The notes under the pieces were generated by a model. The model made no database searches, was not told the DNA's origin, and worked only from the letters and a program-made list of their open reading frames with translations. From Gonocerus acuteangulatus (lineage: Eukaryota; Arthropoda; Insecta; Hemiptera; Coreidae): 64,000 nt of DNA. Shown in pieces: positions 44,477 to 56,542 of the stretch. The translations under genes and the position numbers were made by a program. The DNA is taken from positions 117,993,602 through 118,057,601 of the forward strand of contig OX328123.1 of assembly GCA_946811695.1 (NCBI GenBank). The letters are read 5' to 3'. How positions within the stretch are numbered: the stretch's first letter is position 1; the number at the start of each line of letters is the position of its first letter.

Positions 44477-44767
44477 CTTCTGTATCCTCTAGAAAGGCTT
44501 TATTAGGCATATTTTGTATTGATTTATAGAGCTTTGCTTTAGAATGAGAGCCAGATTCTGTAATTTCCGCTTCTGTGTAAAAGTTAGCTACTGTCGGTGT
44601 CCCTGACGCCTTAATATCACTTTTATTCGAGATGTTCGAGAGGATTTTGACAATTTTCACAAGATATATAAAAAAAAATAAGTTTATTTTTTTTCTAAGC
44701 TTATCAAATGGCACTAGGGACATGAACGGAACCGCGCTAAGATGCTGCAGTTCCTGCGAGTCGGACT

Positions 44768-45274
44768 TTTTAGTGACACATACAGTCTTCTTCTTCGTAC
44801 ATGGCTACTGCGCATGCGCCATCGCCAGGGCAAATTTTTTTTGTGACACTTTTTTGTTACGGGGTTTTCCAGTTTAGTCACCGCTAAAGCATATTTACGG
44901 TAAAATCCTCCCGACATGCGAAAAGATGAACGCGTGAAAACCTAATGTTATCTCTGCGTCAAATGCAGCACGGGAACACCACAAGGTGAAACTTCGAATA
45001 ATGAGCGACCTGAAAGAAAAAGGATTTGAATGTTTTGAAGACGTGCATGGAATTAATGAGGAAGAACGGATTATAGGAATCTATGAGAACGACAAAACGG
45101 CTTGTATCCTCGATCCCTGAGTACATTACTTATCAAAGAGGTGAAAAAGTAGATGCCGACAAGAAAAAAGTGTATTCCAAATCATTTCAAGCGGATTTGT
45201 GCAGTGCCTAATGAGAGACTGTGTTTCGGATGAATAGAGACCATTCCGATGAACAGAACCACTTTCCATGAAGG
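44768..45274. repeat. composite duplicated repeat, copy 6, right part
   Basis: Continues the foldback arm (AGTGACACATACAGTC) and the coding piece. It ends at TTTCCATGAAGG, where homology to the other copies stops. Confidence 0.85.
44938..45211 (+). pseudogene. decayed retrotransposon coding piece, copy 6
   Basis: Like 20422-20698 but 3 bp shorter, reading E-E-R-I-I-G-I instead of E-E-L-H-I-I-G-I, which is closer to the R-R-x-D-I box expected for the family. The one-base shift at C-P is the same. Confidence 0.42.
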
Positions 45275-45353
45275 ACTTTGCACATCCTTCACAGACCACC
45301 AGTCAGCTCGAACAGAGGCAATACTAGTAGACAAACTAAGCATAAAAGCCAAT

Positions 45354-45634
45354 CATATTTATGGCTGATTATCATCAATTCACACTCTCTCCTTATGTAT
45401 TTTAGACTATAATTTCAGTCCTATCGATTCCTTTTCTTCCATTATTATAGCCCTCTTTCTTATTCATTTTTTTTTATAACGCAATTCAACCACACGGGTC
45501 ATTGTTGCCTATTGAAATTTACTGAAATGAATTTTACTGTAATTGAGCAAAAAAAAACAAAAGAAAACAAATTAAGTTGTTGAAAATAAAATACACTTAG
45601 GAATATTAAAACTAAAGATCAGATTAAATACAAA
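45354..45634. repeat. direct repeat flanking a TIR element, left
   Basis: About 280 bp, starts CATATTTATGGCTGATTATC. Recurs with roughly 90 percent identity by eye at 46546-46815. Confidence 0.8.
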
Positions 45635-45636
45635 TA

Positions 45637-45905
45637 GTCGGGGAGCTGGTAACGCACTTTTCATGAAGTGTTTTATGCACCCTGAAATTTTGCTATAATG
45701 TACCTCTTGGGTAGATAAGAAGGTAAGAATGTGTTTCCTTAACATACCTTGGAACACGAGGTACTGCGCACAGGGAAAAGGTGCAAAACAATATTACCCT
45801 AAAATAGTGTTATATTCATAAGCCAACTATTATTAATGAAAAAAAATTCAAATTAAGGCAATTTTAAAAATAATAATAAATAAGGCAGGCAATTTTAAGG
45901 GGGTT

Positions 45906-45948
<43 letters not shown>

Positions 45949-46542
45949 TCTGGTTTTTATTTTTAATATTAAATGAAGTGCTTTATTCACGCTGCGATTT
46001 AAACAGCGTCTTCAATAAACATATTTGAGAATGATTACAAAAGTGCAGACACTTTTGTGGGGTTTAGTTATCAGGAAACATAAAAATAAATGTTGCCTAT
46101 GATAGACTGCACTACACTGCGCGTAACCGTAAAAGTGAATGAGAGCACCGCGAAGTTGTGGTTATTCTCTGTGCTCTTATTGGTTCTTGCTCACATGATC
46201 TTATACAGCTGATCCGGTTTAAATAGCAGCATGAATAAAACTTTCATTTAATATTAGAATAAAAACAATTAATTTTTTTTACGTGTTATACCCCTTAAAA
46301 GTGTCTGCATTATTTATTATTCGTTGTAAAATTGTCTTAATTTTACATTAAATATAGTTGGCTTCTGAATAAAACTCTATTTTTGGGAAATATTTTTTTT
46401 TTGCACCTTTCCCGTATGCGCAGTCTTGCCCCAAGTCTTGCCAACACATATATACCATTTTATCAACCCAAGAGGTACATTATAGCAAAATTTCAAGGTG
46501 CATAAAACACTTTATGAAACGTGCGGTTACTGGCTCTCGGAC
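45637..46542. mobile_element. 906-bp element with long terminal inverted repeats
   Basis: TIRs of about 150-200 bp, outer ends GTCGGGGAGCTGGTAACGCAC and GTCCGAGAGCCAGTAACCGCA (second on the opposite strand), flanked by TA on both sides. TA duplication fits Tc1/mariner-type or related elements. The interior has no open frame, but scrambled shorter inverted repeats (ATTAAATGAAGT..., GCAGACACTTTT) indicate rearrangement. An A30-like run lies near 45918-45945. Confidence 0.7.
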
Positions 46543-46545
46543 TAT

Positions 46546-46815
46546 TATATTTATGACTGCTTATCATCAATTCACACTGTCTCCTTGTGTATTTTAGACT
46601 ATAATTTCAGTCCTATCAATTCCTTTTCTTCCTTTATTGTAGCCCTCTTTCTAATTCATTTTTTTTCTTTTTTTTTATAAGGCAATTCAACCACACGGGT
46701 CATTGTTGCCTATTAAAATTTACTGAAATGAATGTTAATGTAATAGAGGGGGGAAAAAATAAGTTGTTGAAAATAAAATACACTTAGGAATATTGAAAAT
46801 AAAGATCAAATTACA
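46546..46815. repeat. direct repeat flanking a TIR element, right
   Basis: Second copy of 45354-45634. Begins immediately after the element's TA. Confidence 0.8.
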
Positions 46816-46909
46816 TAAAAATTAATGTTAATTGAAATGTTTTATATTTGACTTTTTTGCAAATTAAAAAGCTCAGTGGCTTGATAAAACTGGGTTGAAA
46901 AAACTCAAC

Positions 46910-47235
46910 GCTCTCTGGCTTGATTCATGGTCGTCTCCAAGTATATCACAGAGGGGTCCATTTCAGTGAAAATGTGTTTAATAGTAAGATATTCGCCATA
47001 AACACTGCATTCAGTAAGAAATACCTTCTTTAATAGCTTCTTTGGCTGCTTCATCCACTTTAGCACTACCACTTATACCATTGTGCCTAGGATTCCAGCA
47101 GAGAGTAACATGTTGGTTTCTTTTGTAATGCAAATCTATTCCCTTAATGATGTCTGAAATGATCGCATTTCGGGAATAAAAGTATTGTAATGAACGGAGA
47201 GAAGATAAAGAATCAGTGTATATTACCAAGTTACT
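46910..47235 (-). pseudogene. I-type LINE RNase H and C-terminal remnant
   Basis: The minus strand reads MVIYTDSLSSLRSLQYFYSR ... HVTLCWNPRHNGISGSAKVD then EAAKEAIK. These are the T-D-S and W-x-P-x-H-x-G-I-x-G-N-x-x-x-D-x-x-A-K blocks of a retroelement RNase H. S-H is R-H and G-N is G-S, so catalytic geometry is likely lost. After a stop, a shifted frame gives ECSVYGEYLTIKHIFTE, the relic of the C-x2-C-x-H knuckle, meaning about 60 codons in between were deleted. Confidence 0.7.
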
Positions 47236-48179
47236 ATTATTATATTATTAAGTTTGATATATACAGTGGGATTACTTGCAATAACCAAAGTGGTTAATTT
47301 TTCATCCGAAAATTCATTTTGTTTATTCTGTATTTTTTTGTTTCGAACTCCTTACATCTTCAGCCTTCAAGCAAATCCTATTTCCGAATAGATGATAAAC
47401 ATGCTGTGTGTTTTGGCGTGCTGTGGCAACCCAATGCTATTAAGCCACGCATTTTATTTTTTAAATAACATCTCTCTTTATATTCGTATGTCTCAATCAT
47501 CCATAGTAAACCGGGATTATAGAGTTATAAACTTCTCAGCATTTACTGCCCCTGAAGGAGTGCTTATTTGTAGTAGTCTTCCCTGGGCGAAAAAAATCCA
47601 AATAAAAACTCAGAGAAAGAAAAACATCAAAGAGAAGTAGACTGGAAGCTGTTGAAGTAAGTTAAAATGTAATAGACTGCGTGAAGGAAGAGTTTTTACA
47701 GCTTTGCTGAGAGCAGTTTGAAGTTTTGCCAGGATTCCGCTATCCTTTAGCAGCATTTCCCGCTTCGAATAGACCGAGAAAGCGACGCCCTCTAAATTTC
47801 ATTGAAGGAAAAGAAAGCCTGCCATAATAAGCAGAGTTTATTAAGCCTTCTCTTCGGATAGTATTCTAAGAAACAGACAGAAAATAAGATAAATCTTGAC
47901 AAACTAAGCAGCTTTTGTTTGCTAAACTTCGTCCCATTGGAATCCTTATTAGACAAGTTATGATAACCTCAAAAAGAATAATAGGTAATATTACAAGAAA
48001 AAAGTGAAGAAGAATTTTTGAAGAAATACAAGAAAGTTTGATACCAAAATAAAATCTTCGCTATGATATTTCAGCGTAGAGAGATGATTGCCTACACGGT
48101 TACACTTTTTAGAACGATTTAAAATGATTAAGGTGAGGCATAAAACGTCCACAAATTAAAAAAAAAAAAAAATATAACG
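47236..48179. other. unassigned sequence
   Basis: An 82-codon plus frame (47392-47640) shows no motif. Nothing else recognised. Confidence 0.5.
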
Positions 48180-48275
48180 TCCTCAATCCTCTTCTAGATA
48201 TCGAACCCACGACTCTAGGCACTTGCGCTACTTAGCACTCCAGCCTCCAAGTATCACTTGGCCACCGGGTCTTAT
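48180..48275 (-). mobile_element. tRNA-derived SINE head, long-variable-arm type
   Basis: A box TGGCCAAGTGA (48254-48264) and a degenerate B box GGTTCGATATC (48197-48207) on the minus strand, with a longer spacing as in leucine/serine tRNAs. An A-rich stretch lies downstream at 48159-48173. Confidence 0.65.
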
Positions 48276-49335
48276 AAGGAAAAAAATACATTCACATAAG
48301 ATGAGAGCCAGATAAGCGCTGGGATAAACAGAGAACAAAGTGGGGATATATACAAACAGATATAGGATATATTTATATGTTTCAGTGTTGGACAATATTG
48401 TAATAAATTATTATTCGAATGATTAATTAAATACAATTTTTGTAAATTATAAACCATTTATTAATTCCTGGTTGATATTTTTCGCCCTTTTATTGCCTCA
48501 TGAAGAGCTATAGTTTTTGAATATTTACCGTACAGTGAGCAATATACCCTTCCTTCAATGTGCTAACAGCCAGCTGATTTTAGTTGATAAAGACCATCCA
48601 CTAAACCTCATATAAAACAAGTTTGAATTATTTTTGTAAGAAAAGTACTCTGTATAATCAATAATCTATTAGTTTAAAATAACCCTAACTCTTTATTTGA
48701 AATCATTCGAATAGTTTGTAAATAAAACATAATCTTCACCTACAGAATAATGAATAAAATTTACTACGCTTTATTCATGAATAAAATAATACATTTTTTT
48801 TTCAAAATTCTGAATAATTTTTGCCCAGCATTGGTATGTTTGTATTTAAATATACGCTCACACACGGTAATTTCGACTGGGTTTATTTTTAGTGGCATTA
48901 GAAAGATATAATCGACGAAGATTTGAAGAAATGTTTAAAAAAAAAGACTCTTCTTGTTATAGTAAAAAAAAAAAAAATGTTATCCTGTTTAAGATAGGTT
49001 ATCTTCCAGGTAATATATACAATTGGAGGAAAGAAAAAAACAGGCCTACCCTTATCTTTGTTTTAATGTTTTTCAGAGGCTCTTATAATGAGGTTTCTCT
49101 TTAATTTGTGACTTTATAATGAGGCTCTTAAAAAATCGGCTTTTGCATTGAAGCCATTGGGCTTAAGACTGAACAGCCGAGGACACTCATCCTTCAAGGA
49201 AGAGTTAACTCCTCCCTGAATTATATGAAAATTTGTAGAGAAATTTACTTTATTTATCTGGAAGAAATTGCTGTTGATGTTAAGACCTGAATGGTTAATG
49301 TAATTTTTGATATAATGATCTACATTGAAGAAAAC

Positions 49336-49337
<2 letters not shown>
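48276..49337. other. unassigned sequence
   Basis: AT-rich, no feature recognised. Confidence 0.5.

Positions 49338-49396
<59 letters not shown>
49338..49396. repeat. (TA)n microsatellite
   Basis: About 29 perfect units. Confidence 0.95.
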
Positions 49397-49404
<8 letters not shown>

Positions 49405-49440
49405 ATACACAAAATATTAATATATTATTATTATTATTAT

Positions 49441-49868
49441 TGAGGCCAATCAGGTCTTCCAATTTCAATTTTTTTATATTTTAATAATTTTAAATAATAT
49501 TTCGGCTTAATGCCATCATCAAGAGATCTGTGGAAAAATAATTTCGAAATCTTAGAACACCAACAAAAATTTGTTCAACAAACATGTGTTTAATGTGTTA
49601 CTGTCTGGGGACCGGTATGACTTGGTCATATTTACCTGTCTTATAAAAATGATCGACGAGCTAAGAAACTGTGTAAATAATGTAAAATTGTGATATTAAG
49701 GAAGTAAGATACAGTGGGTTACATGTTTGTTGGAAAAAAATTTCTTGGTATTCTATGATTTTGAAATTCTATTTCCAGAGATTTCCTGATGATGGCATTA
49801 AGGCAAAATATTGTTAAAAATTATTAAAATATAAAAATTTTTGAAACTGGGAGAGCTGATTGGCCTTT
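49441..49868. mobile_element. MITE-like element with ~150-bp inverted arms
   Basis: Outer ends AGGCCAATCAGGTC and AGGCCAATCAGCTC (second on the opposite strand). Arms share TTTATATTTTAATAATTTTA and the phrase TTAATGCCATCATCA. The 130-bp centre is unique. No clear target duplication. Confidence 0.7.
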
Positions 49869-49937
49869 ATCACTTATATGAAACCTGGATAACTTAGTGG
49901 TGGTCTCAAAAAAGTGGTAGCACTTATTAACTGAATA

Positions 49938-49941
<4 letters not shown>

Positions 49942-50023
<82 letters not shown>
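49942..50023. repeat. compound microsatellite (CA)n(TA)n
   Basis: About 14 CA units, then TG/TA transition and about 22 TA units. Confidence 0.95.
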
Positions 50024-50026
<3 letters not shown>

Positions 50027-50073
50027 CATATATATTTATGGCCATAATAAATTAAATTGATGTATTTACTTAC

Positions 50074-50160
50074 GGAATAAGATGAATTCGTGATCCTTTT
50101 CCATCATCCAAATTACTTATAACGTCCATCGTCCTTTGAAGCATTTTTGATATCTCAGAC
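50074..50160 (-). CDS. candidate internal exon of a minus-strand host gene (exon X)
   Basis: An acceptor (AAAATTTGCAG, AG at 50161-50162) and a consensus donor (CC|GTAAGTAAATA) bracket 87 bp. Only one frame is open, giving about 28 residues: SEISKMLQRTMDVISNLDDG then KGSRIHLI. It starts after one base and ends with two (CC), so joined to the exon at 4175-4324 (first base A) the junction codon is CCA, proline, and the frame continues without a stop. That would put a ~45.7-kb intron containing the whole composite repeat cluster between them. The family is not recognised. Other exons in between, or chance, remain possible. Confidence 0.5.
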
Positions 50161-50269
50161 CTGCAAATTTTGATCTACATTTATTACATATTTCTGGAAT
50201 ATATATTTAGTTTTAAATAAATGTAAGTGAATAATATTCGTGGTAACACTTCGTAACTCATAAATTTAC

Positions 50270-50345
50270 TAGCTGACTACCCGTGCTTCACCACGGCCGA
50301 TAAGTAGTTTTTGTATTGCGTTAAATAAGTTATGTTCAAAATTTA
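50270..50345. repeat. interspersed repeat end (CCCGTGCTTCACCACGG type)
   Basis: Shares about 70 bp with 62021-62090 (ACCCGTGCTTCGTCACGG, GATAAGTAGTT, ATTGCGTTAAATAA). Confidence 0.65.
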
Positions 50346-53330
50346 CGTACCAAGTGAACCGATCATCGTTTCTGAATACCCAAACAGAAAATTAGTTTGG
50401 AAAAATATTTCTATCAATTTTCCTCGTAAACGGTTACAGATAAGCGCTGACTAAACCAATTTTGGCTCACCAAAATGAAAATACTTGATAAAAGTATAGA
50501 ACACCCGTATTACTAGTGAAGCCTAATAAAGCAAAACTCACTAATAACACTGACATTACAAGTAAATACGGTCCAGTCAAGAATGACAAATAGAAAAATC
50601 CAGAAAACATCGATGCATATGGACATTAGATGCTTCGAAATTAACCCTTTGACACATGATTTTTTTTCTTTTATCATGAAAAATTACAACGTTTAAAATC
50701 TTCGAGTCCCTTTGACACACGTTGCTGCTTACGAGAAATTAATTATAATTTGATGCCTACAGGCATCACGATGCAACAAAGGGTTAATTTACGTTCGTAA
50801 ATTCCCCTCTAACCTGTAAAAACACAAGACAGCTGAGCAGGATCCGTCAATATAAAACACTCAATGCTGAACCAGCTATCTAACAAGTGCTCATCCAATT
50901 CTAATTCCATCCTACTAATGTATTCTTGAAATTATTTATAATTACAATCTTTTTGCCATGTAGGTCGTTGTACAATTCGCCTTCCTCTGCTTTATCTGAA
51001 TTTACATTTGATGCTTAACCTTCTACTGAAACTGTGAACGTTTCTCTTCGAATGTTAAATATCTAACTGGCTTTTCTGGGGATAATCTATATAAAACTAG
51101 TTTTCTAAATGCTTGAGGAAGCTTCGGTAAAACTATACTAACACCTCTAATTCCACTAGCAGAACTAGTACAGGTTAAAAGATTCTCTTGATCCGTTAGA
51201 TAATAATTTGGAATATGACTAAAGAGAAAGAACCAAATAACCAAACAGAAAAGACCTATTTGTGAACAGTGTAAAGAAATACTCTAAATAAAATATATTT
51301 TGACAAATTGCAGACGACTTGAACATTAAGATATAGCTGTGGATCTGAGCGGAATTCTAACAGATGGTAGTCAAAATTTAGGTATGTCTTGATATTAAAG
51401 CAATTATCAAAGATCTTAAAAACAGTAACATATACACAACAATTTAAATTTTTGTTTTCATTTATTTGCTTTTTTATCACTTAATGTTGTTTATCAATTT
51501 CTTTTAACGTTCTAAAGGTATTTTTTCACTGATATAGTGCAAAAAGCGAAAATGGTGGTGAAAAAATAAAATAAATAATAAATTATTATGCAATTACTCC
51601 TATGTCTTCAATGTTTTCATGTGACACCTAGATAATTTATTTTCATTTTTATGCTAATTCTCTTCAGGGAACTTCTATTTTTAAGTTATAATTCGATGTA
51701 TATGGAATATTGTATTTTATTGTCCAAACCGTATGCTCCTGGTTACTCGGCGACACCACAATGTGAAACATAGGCTGATAGCTCTTTTTGAAGATAAAGG
51801 CTAGGAATGCCATGAAGAAGTATTCGCCATAGACGATCAAGGCTTTTCAAGATAGGCTAACATCGTCGCCTTTCCACAGAATAGTACTACATAACAAGCC
51901 TACCCATAGATAGGAATTGATGAAATTTATTCCTTACATTATTTCTTATAATTTCTTTTTAAGCCAAAAAGAATCTACTGATTTTTTTTTCACTCCTAAA
52001 GAAAAAAGATAAAATGGTGTTCCGGAAATGTGATTTCTTTTGAAGAAATGTTTCACCACTGTATGAAGGACAGAACTGAAATTTGAAAATTATCAATCAG
52101 CAATCAATACCGGAACAGGAGGATCAGCATGCTGTGTTGCCAGCAATCCAATAAAGTTGGGCAGCCCGCTTTATTAATAAATTCATTTTAATAAAGTTTT
52201 CTTCTTCCCCGTAGATGTATAACTATTTGTAAAATTAGATGTATGTTTATAATTAAATGGCATATAAGTGTTAATGATTGGATTTATTTGTAATATATAT
52301 AATAAATCGCCTTCATAGCGGATGCTCATCGATAAATACATACATAAATAAATAAACTAAATATTTTGAAATTAATTATTCAATCCGTTCGTTATATTTG
52401 TTTCCGTCGAGGAGTGAATAAAAATAAACCTAATTTACAGAAATGACTAATCTAAATGATTTCTTTATAGTAAAGAAAATAAGAAACACTATTAAATTCT
52501 TCCAATACAAGTTAAGCTAAAAGGGATATTAAAGAAGTTATTAAATAACCCCGGGAAAAAATATTAAATTAAAAGAAAAATCAGTCAAGAATAGAACACG
52601 ACGGAGATCAAATTTAAAGCATAGCTCCTGGAGGAACATGAGCTCCTGATATTTAGGAACTGCAACTCCATACCTGTAGCAGGGACGCCCCCCCCCAGGG
52701 GAAAACTAAAAGTCCAACCACCCACACCTTTTGTGGGAGGGAATGGAATCGATTTCTCTCCCACAGCTCTCTCTACCTTCAACACCAACCAACAGTTCTG
52801 CCACCTACATTGTTTTCTTTACTCTTTTAGATTCACCTTCAGACTACACCCATAGAAGACAACCATTTGATCTTATAAAATTTGTTAAATTATTTATTTT
52901 TCTTTTCGGTTTGTTTCCCGAAAAAAAATTATCATGGCGGAATGTTAATTATTAGATATTGATAACTGGGTCTTATTACAGTTCGAACCTCTCAAAAGAA
53001 ATTAAATAGACTAAATAACGTTTTAGCCGAAAAATATTAGAAAGAACACTTTATTAAAAAATTAAAGTGAGGCTGCCCAAATTAATGGGGTTGCTAACCC
53101 ACAAAGCTCTTCTGTCAGTCTTCCGATAAATGTTTATATGAATAATTTTGGTTTAATCATTAAACCACTATAAAATTCACAAGAAGGTATAGCCACCAGG
53201 GAATTCATTTCCAACTAAGAACCAATTTAACCAAAATAATTTTGTTTGAACAATTGGGAATATTGTTGTTTTACATTGAAAATATACTGAAATTATTTGC
53301 TAAATTATTTATTGTTTATACAGGCGTTAG
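50346..53330. other. mostly unassigned sequence
   Basis: A 64-codon stretch is open on the minus strand at about 51025-51225 after a pyrimidine-rich TTCTTTCTCTTTAG. It reads LTDQENLLTCTSSASGIRG and RLSPEKPVRYLTFEEKRSQF before a stop. It looks protein-like but is not recognised. C8-G-rich DNA at 52688-52705. Nothing else stands out. Confidence 0.4.
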
Positions 53331-53505
53331 AAATGGGGATTAGAACGTTTTATAATAATTTCTATATGATTTCTAAAATCACGCTCACCTGGAGAAACCT
53401 TTCCCACGCAAATCGGATAAGTAATTCCAGGTAATATTCGCATATAATTTGGTTCTCTTGCAGTTCGATTTAAATCAACCAGTATAGTATTTATTTCTTC
53501 GTGAT
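53330..53505 (-). other. open segment of uncertain coding status
   Basis: Fifty-eight minus-strand codons are open (TILVDLNRTAREPNYMRILP, GITYPICVGKVSPGERDF). A consensus-like donor CAG|GTGAGC lies at about 53391, but no convincing acceptor. It may be an exon of the same minus-strand gene or chance. Confidence 0.25.
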
Positions 53506-54165
53506 GATTTTATTAAGTCTTTTTTTTTAATGCCCTTCCAACTCACCTATTCAGACTTTTTATATTTTTAGAACATAAAAAAAATATCTACTAGAATGCA
53601 TTTCAATTTTTTTTTGTTTTATTCTATCTTAAAACCATTTAAAATGGCGAACTGTTCGATTTTGTTTAATATTTATTCATGAGCATCCGCAAGTAAGGCG
53701 CTTCTCACAAAACATTTAAGACATATCGTCCCTACTATGTCAAACTATCGAATATGCAAATCGGAGAAAAATAGGAAGGAACATATTCTATCCATTGACG
53801 AAGTAATATATTGGAAAATGGTCTTATTCGATACTTTATTTAAGGCATTAAGGATATCCTATAAAGGGGTTAGAGTTGCCACTATTTCCGACAAGCCGTA
53901 TCGCCCACAATCCAAGAGAAAAGTTCCGAATCTAAAAACTATATTTTTCATATTCGATGGTTTGTCTTGGCTGGTACGATATGTACATCTAATTACATTA
54001 TTAGATATTTATATATCGATATATACAATTGGAATGATTATATATACACCAGCTATGCAATTCATTATATATCAAAACATACATGAGTACAATAATACAT
54101 GTTCATTCAATTAAATATGTTAACACATTTTATAAAGAATCTAGTTACCTGATTATAAAGGAATA

Positions 54166-54208
<43 letters not shown>

Positions 54209-54861
54209 TTTCTGTTTAACTAGTACTTTGTCATCTGTCAGTTAGTATTATTTTGTAAAGTGTAAATGTATAGTTTTAACATTTTTTAGTCTTTAATGAT
54301 AAATATAATATATACATACATTTGTTTTCAAGTTTAATTGTGTATTTTCCCCCTCAACATAAGAGCATCATTTTAATAATTGTCAAAGTTTTTAATAATG
54401 TTTAAATAATAAAAATGAAGTAGATTAAGGAGGATATAATTAATGCTCACTTTTTTTAATGTGTGTTCTAATTTGTTCAGTAAATTTGTCTCGTTCAGGC
54501 AGTTCTGTATGCTATTCGTATATATGCTTCTATTGCCGAGTGAATAAATTATATTGGAAGGTAAGTGGTAGTTTTGTATCGTAATTAAAAGTGTTTGTTT
54601 ACTTGTATAGAATACATTTTAGATGAGCATTAGGGGTTGAAGGGTTGAAGGATTGCCGAGAGAGGAAGTAGAAGATACTTTATCTAACATGACAGCCAAC
54701 GGAGGCCTACTTTATCATAGCTAATACAATTTTGTTAGGTTTAGATCAAACAAACTCCACTTTATTCACCACAGAATACCATTTCTGTAGCCTTACACAT
54801 CATTTTTCCCTTCATATTTTTTAATAATGCTACAATAATCCCATTTTACTAATTGTCCTCA
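53506..54861. other. unassigned sequence with a long T run
   Basis: A T40-like run lies at 54168-54207. A 125-codon plus frame (53737-54114) has the composition of translated AT-rich noncoding DNA and no motif. Confidence 0.5.
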
Positions 54862-54960
54862 TTAGCGCGGTCATTATGTTTGAAGGGGAGGAAACCCGTC
54901 AATGAAATTGACTCAATCCAGAAACGTCGACGTAGCGTAAGCCAAAGATCACGTTTAAAA
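54862..54960 (-). mobile_element. solo terminal fragment of the Helitron-like family
   Basis: Starts TAGCGCGGTCATTATG and continues GGGGAGGAAACCCGTCAATG and CAATCCAGAAACGTCGACG, a diverged version of 42209-42290 with the hairpin partly lost. Confidence 0.5.
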
Positions 54961-56363
54961 TCACGTTATTTATATAAAGCAAATACAATTGTGTACGTCC
55001 GGTGAGATGAAAAGCAGAAAAGATTTTGTGCAAGGCATCAGTAGAAGATTAGTAATTTGAATTGAAGAAGAAAATATTTTACTGAGGATCAATATGGCTT
55101 CACAGAAATGTGCAGAGACTGCAATAGAAAGACTGACATATAAAATAGAAGAAGACAAATATTTTATTTTGGACCAAAACAGATTGTTTTTTTTTTGTTT
55201 TTTTCACAAATGGAAAGAAAAAGAAAACAAACAACAAAAATAAAATAAAACTAAAAATAAATAACTCTTTACAAAATAAAATATTAAAATAGAAAAAATA
55301 AATAAACACGAAAGAGAAATGTACAGCTGTATTTCTTGATCATACAAAAACTTTTAATGTTATTGATAATGAAATACTAAACAAAAATTACTGCTATTAT
55401 TCCAGTTAACGCAATAAAGCCATTAGAATCATACCTAAATAATAGGAAGCAGTATGGCATGGTGCATAATGAGTGCAATTAATCAGAAATATGAAGAAAG
55501 ACGTTCCCCTAGGTTCTATTTTGGGTCCGTTGCTTACTCGTTCTGTACATAAATGTTTTAGTATTCTTAAATGTATTTATAGTTTTTTCATTAAAAAAAA
55601 AATACAGAAAGAGGGAGGGGAAGTGGTGGACTAATTATAATGAGAAAAAAATAGTTTCTTTTGATATAATAGAAAATTCTTCTTACTGGATTGTTTGCAA
55701 AAAAAAAACGAAAGCAATGATCTTATTGTTGGTAACCTATATCTTAAACCAGACATAAACATTCAGTACCTGCCTGCTGGTGAATTGTAAAATGGGAGAA
55801 TTACTTGAAGAACAAACAGAAATGTTTGAATGCACTGAACTAAACTCAAATCTAAACTCGGAAGACAGGAGAATAGATAAAGAAAGGAATGGAATTGTTA
55901 GAAATCACGGAGTCTGCTGGAATGTATACCCGGCCTAGAGGCTCAAGCGATATTCACCTTGTGTGAGTAAACACTTTAGAACTAACACTGAAGGATTGCT
56001 TTTATCAGATTTCATTAAACCTCTGGCACTAAACAAGTAAACACCGCCAATAGCTAGGAAATATAACTAATTATTATTTTCTTGACTTCTTATTTAAGTG
56101 TAAATTTTTCCTTATTATAATAAAATTATTATATTTTAAAATTTAATATTAAATTCTGTTATTATAAGGACAAGTAGAACAAAAGCCGGATTAAGTAGCC
56201 TCCCCGTAAAAAGTGAATGCTTAAATGGAGCTTTTTTCTATCTATCTATCTATGTTTTTTTTTTTTAAATGGTTGTTCTTGATTTGCCCATATGTTACAA
56301 TTGACCAGACAAATCGCACAAAGTTGGGATGTCCAGAATAAATAACTAAATAAGTAATAGTAT
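54961..56363. other. unassigned sequence
   Basis: AT-rich with A/T homopolymers. No coding feature recognised. Confidence 0.5.
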
Positions 56364-56376
56364 ATTCTTTAATTTA
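56364..56376 (+). repeat. target-site duplication, left
   Basis: ATTCTTTAATTTA, identical to 61727-61739. Confidence 0.9.
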
Positions 56377-56542
56377 GAACAGCTGGGAACGCTCTAAAAA
56401 CGAAAACACGAAACATTTTCTGAAAAAATATATTATTATATTCTCATTGAAAACTTAGCTTATTTGGACTAAAAAATCAGCAGAAATAGAACATTCAGGA
56501 GAGGCAACTGACTGGTAATCATTGAAACCAGGTAACTCATAT

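Larger units (their letters stand above)
42208..44767 (-). mobile_element. Helitron-like element, copy E3, inserted in copy 6
   Basis: Read on the minus strand it starts AGTCCGACTCGCAGG (44767) and ends AACCGCGCTAA (42208), with the 3' hairpin GGGTTCCTCCCTATGGGGGA-type inverted repeat. The uninterrupted composite repeat has ACTAAAAAGTGTCC where this copy has ACTAAAAAGT at one end and CTAAAAGTGTCC at the other, so the insertion point lies in an A-run and any duplication is at most about 6 bp. It is larger than E1 and E2 because of ~1.4 kb of extra interior (43030-44640) that holds a transposase fragment and an hAT MITE. Confidence 0.65.

Noticed and set aside
45354..46815. LTR retrotransposon (direct repeats around an element)
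   Set aside because: No primer-binding site, polypurine tract, TG...CA ends or gag/pol, and long inverted repeats lie inside.
4175..50160. Naming the exon-encoded protein as an integrin alpha subunit
   Set aside because: Cysteine spacing in one reading recalls integrin calf domains, but no diagnostic motif is present; left unnamed.
53737..54114. 125-codon plus-strand frame
   Set aside because: Composition typical of translated AT-rich DNA, no motif, no splice or promoter context.
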